This document shows, piece after piece, positions 51,025-60,380 of a DNA stretch of 64,000 bases. How positions within the stretch are numbered: the first letter of the stretch is position 1; the number at the start of each line of letters is the position of its first letter. This stretch comes from Actinospineispora eucalypti (GTDB lineage Bacteria > Actinomycetota > Actinomycetes > Mycobacteriales > Pseudonocardiaceae), in NCBI GenBank assembly GCA_014208095.1, contig JACHMT010000002.1:1612001-1676000 (forward strand). Direction: 5' to 3'. The notes under the pieces are model-generated. The model was not told the origin of the DNA and did not search any database. It saw only the letters and a list, made by a program, of their open reading frames with translations. Made by a program: the position numbers and the translations under genes.

Positions 51025-51705
51025 ATGCCCACCATCGCTCTCGTAGCCGCCGGTACGCGCCTGGGTCTGTCGCTCGGCAGGGTCTTCGGCCATCGAGGCT
51101 TCGACGTCGCGCTGATCGCCCGCTCCGAGCAACGACTCGGCGAACTCACCGCGAAACTGGCGGAAGAAGGTGTCCAGGCGGCCGGGTTCGCGGCCGATGT
51201 CACCGACCGCTCCGCGCTCACCAGCGCCCTGAACCGGGCCGCGGAGCGGTTCGGCCGCATCGATGTGTTGCACTACTCATCGGTGCCGGTAGGCGACACG
51301 TGGATTCTGAGGGACGCGTCGGAGCTGACCGTGGAGAACCTGAAGCCGCAGGTCGAAAGCATCTGCTACGGCGCCATCAGCGCCACCCACGCAGTGTTGC
51401 CCGCGATGGTGAGCGCGGGCAGCGGCACGCTGCTGTACACCACGGGCGGCAGTTCGGTCACGCCAACCCCATGGGCCGCCACCACCGGCGCCGCGGGCGC
51501 CGCGCTCCGGAACTGGGCACTCACCCTGAACGGCACGCTGGCCGGCAAAGGCATCTACGTCGGCCATGTCGCCATCGGCGTGTGGATCGCCGGAACTCCG
51601 GGCATGCCCGATGACGCATCGCCGATGGAACCGGACACCATCGCCCAGCTCTATTGGGACCTTCACACCACCCGCAACACCGCCGAACGCGTCATCACCG
51701 CCTGA
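51025..51705 (+). CDS. SDR oxidoreductase (atypical)
   Basis: A 226-residue SDR-like protein. Cofactor loop VAAGTRLGLSLGRVFGHRGF departs from TGxxxGxG, and the catalytic YxxxK is not visible; the segment after the Ser region reads TTGGSSVTPTPWAATTGAAG. It may be an SDR-fold protein with changed chemistry. ATG follows AAGGAGAGATCACGC. Likely controlled by the divergent LysR. Confidence 0.8.
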   Translation: MPTIALVAAGTRLGLSLGRVFGHRGFDVALIARSEQRLGELTAKLAEEGVQAAGFAADVTDRSALTSALNRAAERFGRIDVLHYSSVPVGDTWILRDASELTVENLKPQVESICYGAISATHAVLPAMVSAGSGTLLYTTGGSSVTPTPWAATTGAAGAALRNWALTLNGTLAGKGIYVGHVAIGVWIAGTPGMPDDASPMEPDTIAQLYWDLHTTRNTAERVITA

Positions 51706-52430
51706 CCAAGGCGCGGCGGCCCCATGGCGGTGACGGCAGGGGCAGCCGCGCAGGGGGCGATCGGCCGCGTCACGGATGGTTTCTCTGCAGTTTGCGGTTC
51801 TTGCTCCGATATCCCGAACCTGCCACCGGCGCCCGGAACCCGGTTCGCGCATCGGTCACCGACCTGGCTCTTTCCGTATCGAAACAAACAAGGTTCAAAT
51901 AGTTGCGCTCGGCCTCTGGATGGAAAGACATTTTGCGTTCGGACAAGGATCCACGGTGCCGAGCTGGTCGACTTGCTCGAGACGTGTAGTCCAGGTGCGT
52001 TGGCGACCATGGCGGTTACGCCGCATAGGTGGTCAACGGCGCCACGGGCGAGATGGTGTCCCTGAATCAGCCGGCGAACTTGTCCCGCACGGTTGCGCAC
52101 GGTTGTGAGCCGGCGCGCGGGCGGCACCGCTGGGCGATAAAGCGGTCAGCGAGAACATGCGTGCTGGTGAGAGTGATTTGCGAAGCTGCCGCCCGAGCCC
52201 CTACGTGATGGCTTGGGCGGCATCTTCTCCCCCGGCGCGCTCAAAGTCCCCATGTGAGCGGTGCCACATCGGAAGTGTAGAGCAGCGGAACACATAAACG
52301 ATCAAGAGGCAAAGGGGTGTCGCGGCTCATTTTGAAGTGCGATTAGAGAGTACTAATTATGGACGAATCGACCCGTGTGGGTGAGCGCTGGTCGCGGGAA
52401 CCTACTATAGGCGCGTGTAATATGTTGAGG

Positions 52431-52486
52431 CCCGGATGAGCTGTTTCCTGATATCTCCCCCGACGTCAGGTAGGGGCTCATCCGGG
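52431..52486. repeat. Nested inverted repeat
   Basis: Outer arms CCCGGATGAGC (52431-52441) and GCTCATCCGGG (52476-52486) pair perfectly over 11 bp. Inside, CCTGA (52447-52451) pairs with TCAGG (52466-52470). The whole folds as one long interrupted hairpin; a TAATAT box lies just upstream at 52418-52423. Confidence 0.6.
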
Positions 52487-52874
52487 ACCATTCGCGGATC
52501 GATGACTTTTTGCGAAATTGCATCTCTGCCGCCGCCGAACGCCCTCGCCTGACTCGGTCGCCCGGACTTGTTCGGCCACGTTCGACACGACAACACACCC
52601 GACTTCGGCTCGAGTTCGCCACGGATCCGACACGAGGACCGCGCAGAGTGCATCGGCGAGCCGATTCAGCGACGCGCCGGGACACAGTGTCCTTTCGGAA
52701 GGTGCTGCTTCGACCAGGTGACAGCGTGTCGAGCCCAACCGCCCTGTGACTGAAGTAACACTTGGGGCTATCGTGGTCTTCGCGGAGTCGGTGCTCATCG
52801 TTCCTGGGCGGCGTGAGGGCTCGGGGAGTCGTCATCACTGCGCCTAGGGCGCGCGCGACCCCGCAATGGGTTAG

Positions 52875-52913
52875 GTCGCCGTCCGGGCAAGGTGCATTTG
52901 CCCGGACGGCGAC
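52875..52913. terminator. Perfect 16-bp hairpin
   Basis: GTCGCCGTCCGGGCAA (52875-52890) and TTGCCCGGACGGCGAC (52898-52913) pair completely with a 7-base loop. No T tract follows and no intact gene precedes it, so it may be the terminator of a lost gene. Confidence 0.55.
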
Positions 52914-53074
52914 ATCCCGCCAGCCATCAACACCGCAACTGAACGACTGCTCTGGATTTAGCCTCGTCAGAGCGATGAGTCTGCCTGCCGCCCGAAGTCT
53001 GCCCTCTTGACACTCCCGCCCAGATAGGGCGAGAAGCGGAGCATCCGCGGCCCTTGGAGGAGAGGGAGGCCAGA

Positions 53075-53650
53075 ATGAGCAATCCGATTCGGCTGTACAT
53101 GTCGATGTCGCTCGACGGTTACATCGCTGGCCCGGACGATCGACCGGGCCAGGAGCTCGGACGCGCCGGCGGACGCCTTTTCAACTGGCTCGACGACCGG
53201 GAATCCAACGGTCCCAGTGGACAGGTTTACCGCGAGGCGCTGGCGACCGGCGCGGTAATCTCCGGCCGTCGGACCTTCGAACTCGCCGGGCGTTGGCAGG
53301 GCGACCATCACGACGGTGTGCCGATCTTCGTCCTCACCCACCATGTGGAGGACGGGGACGTGCCGCCCGGCCACGCGCGATTCGTCACCGACGTGCAGGA
53401 CTGCGCCCGTCAAGCTCGCGCGGCCGCCGGGGACCGGCCGGTCATGGTCCATGGGGCGGGTGCGGCCCAGGCGCTCCTGCGAGCCGGGCACATCGACGAG
53501 ATGGAGATCCACCTGATTCCGGTCCTGCTCGGGGACGGCCGACGGCTGTTCGACCACCTCGGTGGCGATCACATCGAACTCGACCTCGTCCGACGGCTTG
53601 ACGACCGAGACGTCACGCACCTCCGCTACCGAGTGCGCCGACCCGAGTAG
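53075..53650 (+). CDS. RibD C-terminal/dihydrofolate-reductase-like protein
   Basis: A 191-residue single-domain reductase: IRLYMSMSLDGYIAGPDD (family opening), AVISGRRTFELAGRW, PIFVLTHHVEDGDVPPGH, VMVHGAGAAQALLRAGHIDE and IHLIPVLLGDGRRLFDHL. Probably reduces a pterin- or flavin-like or other small substrate with NADPH; the true substrate of these stand-alone copies is generally unknown. ATG has GGGAGG upstream. Confidence 0.9.
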   Translation: MSNPIRLYMSMSLDGYIAGPDDRPGQELGRAGGRLFNWLDDRESNGPSGQVYREALATGAVISGRRTFELAGRWQGDHHDGVPIFVLTHHVEDGDVPPGHARFVTDVQDCARQARAAAGDRPVMVHGAGAAQALLRAGHIDEMEIHLIPVLLGDGRRLFDHLGGDHIELDLVRRLDDRDVTHLRYRVRRPE

Positions 53651-53921
53651 GCCGCGTGAAGACGCTCTTCGTCGCCTATACCGGGACACCAACTGAACAC
53701 GCGACTGGCGTGCCTCGGGCGCATTCCGGTGAAGACCCGGCCGGAGTCGACACCGTCGTTCGCCCGGCCGCGTAAGCAACCCGCCGAGTCGCAGGTCCGT
53801 CGGACTCGGTAGTTGCCCGCCGCCGGGTCGACCATCCCCGCCCCGCGCCGATCGGCGCCTTGCAAGACGCCATGCGGACTCCTAATGCCCCTAGGCAGGC
53901 GTGTAAGCACCACGGCGACAG

Positions 53922-55094
53922 TCAGGAGAAGCGGGCGGGGATCTGGCGGGGCTCGGTCGAGGAGGTCCACGCCACCTCTTCCTCGAGGCAGACGCACGAG
54001 GTACGCGCGAGGACCTCTTCGACTGCCACTCGGATCTCCAGTGTCGCCAGGGGCATGCCGACACAGCGGTGGATTCCCCAGCCGAAGGCCAGGTGGTCGT
54101 TTGCCTTGGGGCGGTCGAGTCGGAACTGGTCGGGTGTGTCGAAGTAGGCCGGGTCGCGGTTGGCGCCGGCATACAGCAGCATCACCCGCTCGCCGGGCCG
54201 GACCGTCACGTCGCGCAGCTGGACCTTCGCCCGTGCGGTTCGGGCGAACCAACGCAACGGTGTGTGCAGGCGGACCGTCTCCTCGGCCGCGACGGCGATC
54301 AGCTCAGGCTCGGCGCGCAGCCGGGCCTGCAGGGTGGGGTCCGACGCCAGGCGGGCGAGGAGGCATGCGGTGGCGCGGGCTGTCGAGTGATGACCGCCGA
54401 CGAGCAGCGCGACGATCGCGCCGTGGATCTCGGTCTCGGTCAGGCTGAGCTCGGTGTCGTTCCGGTAAGCGATGATCTGGCCGAGCCAGTCATCACGCCG
54501 AACAGCGATTCGGGAGGCCACCATGTCCTCGAGGATCTGCCGTAGCCGGTGTGCGGGGTCGCTGCCATCGGGTAACGGGGTCCGGTAGAGAAACAGCGCT
54601 TCAGCGAGCTGCTCGACCTCTTCCTTGAGCTCGGGCGGCGCACCGATCAGGTCGAACATGACGTCCAGGGACAGCCGGAAGGCGTAGTCCTCGCCCAGGT
54701 CGACGCGATTCCCGCCGCACGCGAGCGCCTCGTCGAGGAGGCGACGGGCATGACCGCGTACCCGCGCCTCTAGGGTGGGCGCGGCCCGCGGCCCCACGGC
54801 CTCGGTGAGGATGCGCCGGTGAACCGTGTGCCGGGGCCGGTCGTACTCCAGCGCGAACGTCGGCGGGGTCCCGTTGGGCGGGATCCGCACACCCATAGAT
54901 GAGACGAAGCGCCGGTCGTCGGCGGCGATGGCGCGGACCAGGTCGTGGTCGACGACGGCCCAGAACCCGCCGTGCTCGTCAGACCAGGCGATTCCGCCAA
55001 CCTCACGGATCTGCTCGTAGCGGGCGAAATCGGTGAACCGCATCTCCTGATCCAGCGGGTCGAACGAAACACGCGCGCAGGCACCGCTCCTCAT
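53922..55094 (-). CDS. Cytochrome P450
   Basis: About 390 residues: I-helix LLVGGHHSTARATACLL (GG in place of AG, Thr kept), ExxR in EETVRLHTPLRWF, heme loop LAFGWGIHRCVGMPLATLE. ATG 55094 is preferred over the upstream TTG 55106. Divergent from a TetR gene with an inverted repeat between. No ferredoxin adjoins it. Confidence 0.92.
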   Translation of the reverse strand: MRSGACARVSFDPLDQEMRFTDFARYEQIREVGGIAWSDEHGGFWAVVDHDLVRAIAADDRRFVSSMGVRIPPNGTPPTFALEYDRPRHTVHRRILTEAVGPRAAPTLEARVRGHARRLLDEALACGGNRVDLGEDYAFRLSLDVMFDLIGAPPELKEEVEQLAEALFLYRTPLPDGSDPAHRLRQILEDMVASRIAVRRDDWLGQIIAYRNDTELSLTETEIHGAIVALLVGGHHSTARATACLLARLASDPTLQARLRAEPELIAVAAEETVRLHTPLRWFARTARAKVQLRDVTVRPGERVMLLYAGANRDPAYFDTPDQFRLDRPKANDHLAFGWGIHRCVGMPLATLEIRVAVEEVLARTSCVCLEEEVAWTSSTEPRQIPARFS

Positions 55095-55114
55095 CGAGCA
55101 CCCCAATTCATGAA

Positions 55115-55132
55115 CTGAACGGTTTAGTTCAG
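55115..55132. promoter_or_regulatory. Inverted repeat, likely TetR operator
   Basis: CTGAAC-GGTTTA-GTTCAG is a perfect 6+6 repeat, 21 bp upstream of the P450 start and 66 bp from the TetR start. The spacing fits TetR repression of both genes. Confidence 0.55.
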
Positions 55133-55197
55133 GAAAATCTAGGTTCGGCTGCCCGTGGTGTCAACCGCCCACCGGTTGACCGTCGTAGGCTGGGCGC

Positions 55198-55800
55198 ATG
55201 AACGCCGACGCGGCGCCCTCGCCCCGGCCGCGACGAGGCAGACGCCGCGACGAGTCGAAGGACGTCGCGGCGCTCGAGGCCGCGCTCAAGCTACTGGCCA
55301 CCGAAGGTCTCGCCGGGTTCTCCATGGACCGCGTCGCCGCGGCCGCCGGCATCTCCAAAGTGACCATGTACACCCGGTGGCCGAGCAAGACCGAACTCAT
55401 CGGCGCGGCGCTCAACCACCTGCAGGTCGACCACGTCCCAGCGCCGACCGGCAACGTCCGCGACGACCTCGTCGCGCACCTCGAGGCGATGCGCGTGCAG
55501 TACGAGGAGTCCGGCGGAATGGGCATCGTGGGCAACTGCCTCGCCGACGAACCCAGCTCGGGCGAGCTCCTGGCGATCGTGCGGCGCAGCACGCTGCTGC
55601 CGAGGCGCGCGCATTTCGCGCAGGTGCTGCACGCGGGGATCGGCCGGGGGGAGCTCTCCCCCGACCTCGACGTCGAACGGGCCACCAGCATGCTCGTCGG
55701 ACAGCTCTACGCCGACCACCTCGCCGGGCTCGAGGTGTGCCCCGGCTGGGCCGAGGCCGTCGTCGACGGCGCACTCGCGGGACTCGCCCCGCGCGCCTAA
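55198..55800 (+). CDS. TetR-family regulator (AcrR type)
   Basis: A 200-residue TetR: ALKLLATEGLAGFSMDRVAA then GISKVTMYTRWPSKTELIGA (HTH), then a C-terminal TetR_C domain (YADHLAGLEVCPGWAEAV). Arg-rich N-terminus. Divergent from the P450 at 53922-55094, its probable target along with itself. Confidence 0.92.
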   Translation: MNADAAPSPRPRRGRRRDESKDVAALEAALKLLATEGLAGFSMDRVAAAAGISKVTMYTRWPSKTELIGAALNHLQVDHVPAPTGNVRDDLVAHLEAMRVQYEESGGMGIVGNCLADEPSSGELLAIVRRSTLLPRRAHFAQVLHAGIGRGELSPDLDVERATSMLVGQLYADHLAGLEVCPGWAEAVVDGALAGLAPRA

Positions 55801-56119
55801 CTACTGAAACGACCTTAAAAGATGCGGCACCTACCACCGCGGCGCGCCGCCAGGTGCGTATCGCTGACTCGCGGCATCGAGACTCTCCTGGCCTGCCCCG
55901 GAGCCGACACTCTCGGCGAGAACCGGAGGGCATATGGTCGCGTTGTCGAGCGAGCGATCGCTTTACCGAGTTCCCCGGCACATCAAGCACCAGTTCGGAA
56001 GTTACCCAGGGGCGGCGAAATCAGATGGATGATCTTGAGTTGACGGAGGGGTTGGAACCCGAGCGATTTCGGCCCGCTTTGCATTCCTGAGTCAGTTTTC
56101 GAGAGGCTGTCTTTGCTGT
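55801..56119. other. Intergenic, nothing recognised
   Basis: 319 bp between the TetR and transporter 3' ends. Short ORFs only; no hairpin of note. Confidence 0.4.
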
Positions 56120-56773
56120 TCAGCGCAATATCGGCGCGCCCATTGGCAGCTCCGGTGCACCGAGGTCCTGGCGAAGCCCGTCGAAGAGGATGTAGGCGTA
56201 CACGGCGCAGAACACGAACGTGGTGAATCCGGCGATGGTGGCGAAGACGGAAGTACCGGTGACCACGTTGGCGTATACCAGCGCAAAGGTGACGTCGACG
56301 AACACGAAGCCGGCCGTGAACACCAAGGGAAGACGCAGCGTGGCGATGGTCATGAAGACGAAGACGATCAGCCAGGCGAGTGTGTAGGGGGCAAGCACCT
56401 GGGGCGCCTGGTCCGGGCTGGTGAGGCCGAACCACTTGTTGCTCAGGCCCATCAACATGAACCCGAAGCTCAGCCAGAACGCGGCGTACACGCCCAGGAC
56501 GGCGGATACGGTGCTGGCTTCCAGCCGTGCCGCCCACAGAGTGGCGATCAAAAGGAACAGCCCCGAGGACACGGACACCGCGGCAATCATTCCCCCAGGC
56601 AACGCTGTGGGCAGGTAGCCGATGAGCCACAATCCCAGCGTGAGACCGCCGGGCAGGAACCCGGTTATGCCGAGTAGTGCCGGGTTGCCGGGCGAGACAG
56701 CCGCTGGGGCCGGCTCGGCTCGGTCGGCCGCCGCGTGCGCGCCGGAACGCACCTCACTTTCCGTACTGCTCAT
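56120..56773 (-). CDS. Acetate/succinate transporter, GPR1/FUN34/YaaH (SatP) family
   Basis: A 217-residue protein with six hydrophobic helices after a polar 30-residue N-terminus. The family signature appears as GNPALLGITGFLPGGLTLGL; later helices include VLGVYAAFWLSFGFMLMGLS and LAWLIVFVFMTIATLRLPL. Takes up small monocarboxylates such as acetate. Stand-alone gene. Confidence 0.88.
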   Translation of the reverse strand: MSSTESEVRSGAHAAADRAEPAPAAVSPGNPALLGITGFLPGGLTLGLWLIGYLPTALPGGMIAAVSVSSGLFLLIATLWAARLEASTVSAVLGVYAAFWLSFGFMLMGLSNKWFGLTSPDQAPQVLAPYTLAWLIVFVFMTIATLRLPLVFTAGFVFVDVTFALVYANVVTGTSVFATIAGFTTFVFCAVYAYILFDGLRQDLGAPELPMGAPILR

Positions 56774-57530
56774 GGTTACTCCTCGATCAGGTTCTGATTG
56801 CTCGATTGGTCACGGAGCTCGTACACGGCTAATTGCGCGGTGTGTGATTTCTGCCGTCCAGATAGTTATTCACACCTGGGGTCAACTCATTGCACTCAAT
56901 AGGACTGGCAGTACTTTACGCTCGGCGAATCAGGCCGGCAAGGGTACGACGACCCAAACCGTTCGTTCGCTAAAACCTACCGTTCATAGGCAATTTTGCA
57001 CCGTTCAGCCGGTCAATTTTCCAGCGTGCCGATCTCGCCTCTGGGCCAGTCTACCCACCGGCGCCAGACGAGGCTCGGAAACGCTTTGTCGCCTTGGTGG
57101 GCGCGCTTGCCGGCATCCAAGTAGAGCTGGACGAATATCCGCTCGCCGCCCGCCGTCCATCCTGTTCAGATGCGGCCAGGTAGCGGCTCATCGCTGTGCC
57201 CTGGCTCCGCGTCCAGCCGGTCAAGGTGCTCCGGCCACCAGACCTTGCGCCAGTACCGGGGGCAGCGTGGCCCGGACCGCCTCGGCGCCGCCCACTCGCG
57301 CCCGTACAGCACACCGACCGCGAACCCGCTCTCCCTGCCAGCTCCGCCTCGGTGACCAGCTCTCGGATCGCCCAGCGGCCGACCACACTGTCCTGGTGCT
57401 CGCCGAGCAGCCGGCGAGAGTTCTCCAACCGGCGGTCGAACCGCTCGGCCGGCTACCGACCACCGGGCGCACCACCTCCTCGATCGCGGTGAGGACCTGG
57501 TCGGAGACGTTGCCGATCCGGCCCTCTTCC
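56774..57530. other. Decayed intergenic stretch
   Basis: About 750 bp without a continuous gene. On the minus strand short pieces look coding-like in changing frames (for example LENSRRLLGEHQDSVVGRW near 57380-57430), but none is identified. GC is low near 56850-57010. Confidence 0.4.
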
Positions 57531-57534
57531 AGGC

Positions 57535-57764
57535 GGACCGGAGCGGGTGGCTCGGCGGAGATCCTGCTCGGCTCCACCACGCTCGCGGTCAGCGGCCAGG
57601 CGCGCTGCCCCGTGGTGGGAGTGCGGCGCTGGCCGCTGGGCACCGAGGCCGGACCCGTCGTGCTGGGCGTGAGCTCGGTACCCGCCGACGCCGTCGCGAT
57701 CGAGGTCGCGTTCGACCTGGCCAACCGGCGCGGCCGCCCCCTCGTCGTGGTCGTCACAAACTGA
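57535..57764 (+). pseudogene. Universal stress protein fragment
   Basis: In frame: AGGSAEILLGSTTLAVSGQA, RCPVVGVRRWPLG, then PVVLGVSSVPADAVAIEVAF, DLANRRGRPLVVVVTN and stop. This is the end of one USP domain (G-S-T-x-x-A, RCPVVVV) plus the start of a second, i.e. the middle of a tandem USP. Start, the first nucleotide site and most of domain 2 are missing. Confidence 0.65.
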
Positions 57765-57831
57765 TCTTGAACACCCTCCTGCCATGTCCACGGCCGCACG
57801 CCGTTAGGGCTTACTCATCTAGGGTTCCGGG

Positions 57832-58926
57832 TCATCCTTCGACCGTCCGCACCGTGTGCGCGGCGAGCAGGTCGATGTCCCAGCGGATGCCGTGACCCGG
57901 TCGCTCCGGCGGCATGGCGCGGCCGGCGGTGACGGTCAGCGTCTCGGCGAGCAGGTCGTCGAGCAGCGGGAAATGCTCCAGCCAGGTTGCCGTGCGAGCC
58001 GAGGCGCCTAGGTGTACGTGCAGTTCGGGGAGGAAGTGCGGGGTGATGCTCGCACCGTGCGCCTCGGCGAGCGCGTCGATCCGACGAAACTCGGAGATTC
58101 CGCCCGCCAGGGGTGCGTCCGGCATCCAGATCGGCGCGACGCCCGCGAACGGTGCGAACTCGGCGAGTCCGAGCAGGTGCTCCCCCACGGCGAGCGGCGG
58201 TGTCGGACCCGCCGCCAGCGCGCGGTGCGCAGCCACGTACCGGGATGGGATCGGTTCCTCGAACCAGGTCACTCCGAGCTCGACCAGCCGGGGGGCGAGC
58301 CACAGCGCGGTGGCCAGGTCCAGTCGTTCGTTGGCGTCCACCATGATCCCGACCTCGTCGCCGAGCGCGGTGCGCACTGCGGCCACCCGCTCGATGTCCT
58401 TCGCCGGTGGATGCACCCCCACCCGCAGCTTGACCGCCGGATAGCCCTCGTCGCGGTAGCTCAGCGCGCCGGAGACCAGCTCGGCGGTGCTCATCGCATG
58501 GGTCGCCCGGCCGCTGCCGTACACCGGCACGTCGTCGCGCTGCGCCCCGAGCAGTCGGAACAGAGGCAGGCCGGCCCGCACCGCGCGCAGGTCCCACACG
58601 GCGATGTCGACCGCCGAGGTAGCCAACAGCGGGATGCCGACTCCGAGCCGGTGCGTGCCGTCCCGCAGGCGATAGCGAGCGCGGTCCCAGTCGGCCAGGT
58701 CGAGCCCGCGCACCGCGGGCAGGTGCAGCTCCTCCAGCAGCGCGGCCGCCGCGACCATCCCCGGGCCGAGCGCGTAGCTGAACCCGGTACCGCTCGCGCC
58801 GTCCGCATCGGTGAGGGTGACGACGACCAGTTGCAGCTGGGTGGCACCGGATCCCCCGCGCGCCGCGCCGAGCGGCATCTCGACCACCCGCAGGTGCACC
58901 CGCTCGACGCATCCAGACGTGATCAT
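57832..58926 (-). CDS. Enolase-superfamily enzyme (mandelate racemase/muconate-lactonising type)
   Basis: A 364-residue barrel with the superfamily residues: KLRVGVHPP (Lys after the second strand), IMVDANERLD (metal Asp), WFEEPIPSR (metal Glu), VGEHLLGLAEF (Glu) and ITPHFLPELHVHLG (His). Abstracts a proton alpha to a carboxylate: racemisation, dehydration or lactonisation. It precedes no regulator but lies 22 bp after the MHS transporter gene, so it likely acts on the imported acid. Confidence 0.9.
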   Translation of the reverse strand: MITSGCVERVHLRVVEMPLGAARGGSGATQLQLVVVTLTDADGASGTGFSYALGPGMVAAAALLEELHLPAVRGLDLADWDRARYRLRDGTHRLGVGIPLLATSAVDIAVWDLRAVRAGLPLFRLLGAQRDDVPVYGSGRATHAMSTAELVSGALSYRDEGYPAVKLRVGVHPPAKDIERVAAVRTALGDEVGIMVDANERLDLATALWLAPRLVELGVTWFEEPIPSRYVAAHRALAAGPTPPLAVGEHLLGLAEFAPFAGVAPIWMPDAPLAGGISEFRRIDALAEAHGASITPHFLPELHVHLGASARTATWLEHFPLLDDLLAETLTVTAGRAMPPERPGHGIRWDIDLLAAHTVRTVEG

Positions 58927-58948
58927 TCCGAGCAGCCTCCGACGGCGG

Positions 58949-60256
58949 TTAGGGCTCCAGGAGGGAGCGGTGCTTCGTCTCCGGCGTCCGGGCCAGCGCG
59001 ACCGCGCCGAGCAGCGCCAACACCGCCGCGTAGCAGCCGAGCAGCACCGGCGGTCGACCGCCGGCCACCAGCGCGCTGCCGATGAGCGGGGCGAACCCGC
59101 CGAGCAGGCTGGCGAGCATGAACCCGGTCGAGGCGCCCACGTACCGGACCCTGGTGGGGAACAGCTCGGCGAGCCAGGCCCCGACCGGCCCGAGGATCAG
59201 CGTGAACGGCACCATCGTCAGACAGAAGCCGAGCGCGATGAGCCCCGGCCGGGCGGTGCTCAGCAGCGCGAACGCGGGTACCACGCACACCGCGAGCCCG
59301 ACGGCGCCGACCGCCATCGGCACTCGGCGGCCGAACCGCTCGACCACGAACGCGGCCGGGATAACCAGCACGCCGTGCGTCGCGGCGGCCGCGCAGGCGA
59401 TCGCCACCATAGTGCGCGGGGGCAGGCCCAGCGCCGCCGGCCCGTAGGCCACCGCGAACGTGGTGATCAGGAACCAGGTGGTGAGACCGCCGAGCACGGC
59501 CAGCGTCCCGGCCAGTACGCGGGCCGGGAACTCCCGCAGCACCGCGATCAGCGGCGCCCGGACCAACTGCCGTCGCGACGCCGCCTGGTCGAACACCGGC
59601 GACTCGGTGACCCGCAGGCGCACCCACAGCCCGACCGCCACCATGACCACGCTGAGCAGGAACGGCACCCGCCAGCCCCAGGCCAGGAACCCCGCGGGAC
59701 CGGCGATCTCCGTGGTGAGCGTGAAGACCGCGGCCGCCAGTACGAACCCCAGCGGGGGCCCGATCTGCGGGAACGCACCGAACATCGCGCGCCGGTTGGC
59801 CGGGGCGTGCTCGGTAGCCAGCAGCACCGCGCCACCCCACTCGCCGCCTACCGCCAGGCCCTGCAGGACGCGGCAGACCACGAGCAATACCGGCGCGGCG
59901 ACCCCGGCGCTCCCATAGGTGGGCAGCAGCCCGATCGCCACCGTGGCACCGCCCATCAACAGCAGGCAGATCAGCAGCGCGCGCCGCCGGCCGACCCGGT
60001 CGCCGATGGTGCTGAACAGCGCGGATCCGACCGGGCGGGCCACGAAGGCCACCGCGAAGCTGGCGAACGCGGCCAATGTCGAGGCGGCCGCGCTCCCGGA
60101 CGGGAAGAACAGAGGGCCGAGCGCGAGTGACGCGGCCATCGCGTACACGGAGAAGTCGTAGTACTCGATCGTCGTGCCCACCAGGCTGGCCGTGGCGACC
60201 TTCGCCGGGCTCGTGCTCGTGGTGCGTATCGGGGTGCTGGGAACTACGCCGGTCAT
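58949..60256 (-). CDS. MHS-family (metabolite:H+ symporter) MFS transporter
   Basis: A 435-residue, 12-helix transporter: SLVGTTIEYYDFSVYAMAAS (MHS signature), GDRVGRRRALLICLLLMGG (loop 2-3), GLAVGGEWGGAVLLATEHAP and AELFPTRVRYVGAS. Imports carboxylates or betaine-like acids with protons. Start at 60256; a promoter motif shared with the FAD monooxygenase gene lies at 60329-60340. Confidence 0.93.
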   Translation of the reverse strand: MTGVVPSTPIRTTSTSPAKVATASLVGTTIEYYDFSVYAMAASLALGPLFFPSGSAAASTLAAFASFAVAFVARPVGSALFSTIGDRVGRRRALLICLLLMGGATVAIGLLPTYGSAGVAAPVLLVVCRVLQGLAVGGEWGGAVLLATEHAPANRRAMFGAFPQIGPPLGFVLAAAVFTLTTEIAGPAGFLAWGWRVPFLLSVVMVAVGLWVRLRVTESPVFDQAASRRQLVRAPLIAVLREFPARVLAGTLAVLGGLTTWFLITTFAVAYGPAALGLPPRTMVAIACAAAATHGVLVIPAAFVVERFGRRVPMAVGAVGLAVCVVPAFALLSTARPGLIALGFCLTMVPFTLILGPVGAWLAELFPTRVRYVGASTGFMLASLLGGFAPLIGSALVAGGRPPVLLGCYAAVLALLGAVALARTPETKHRSLLEP

Positions 60257-60328
60257 GGTCCCTCCGTCGGGATCGGGCGAAGCGAGAGGGGCGCCCGCCC
60301 CCTCCGGCGACCCCGAAACATATTATCA

Positions 60329-60340
60329 GTACACGGACGA
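60329..60340 (+). promoter_or_regulatory. Shared promoter motif GTACACGGACGA
   Basis: Differs in one base from GTATACGGACGA at 62665-62676. Upstream of the transporter/enolase transcript. Candidate MarR operator. Confidence 0.45.
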
Positions 60341-60380
60341 ATGTGGCGGACGACGGCGTGGCCCGTCAAGGGCGGGAGGG

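Larger units (their letters stand above)
51706..53074. other. Gene-poor 1.4 kb stretch with structured elements
   Basis: No convincing gene in any frame; short ORFs lack family resemblance and codon bias. GC drops in parts (51880-51960 and 52280-52440). It contains a nested hairpin at 52431-52486 and a perfect 16-bp hairpin at 52875-52913. Probably decayed DNA or an integration scar. Confidence 0.5.

Noticed and set aside
51706..53074. Possible tRNA or integrase attachment site
   Set aside because: No cloverleaf could be drawn and no integrase gene lies nearby.
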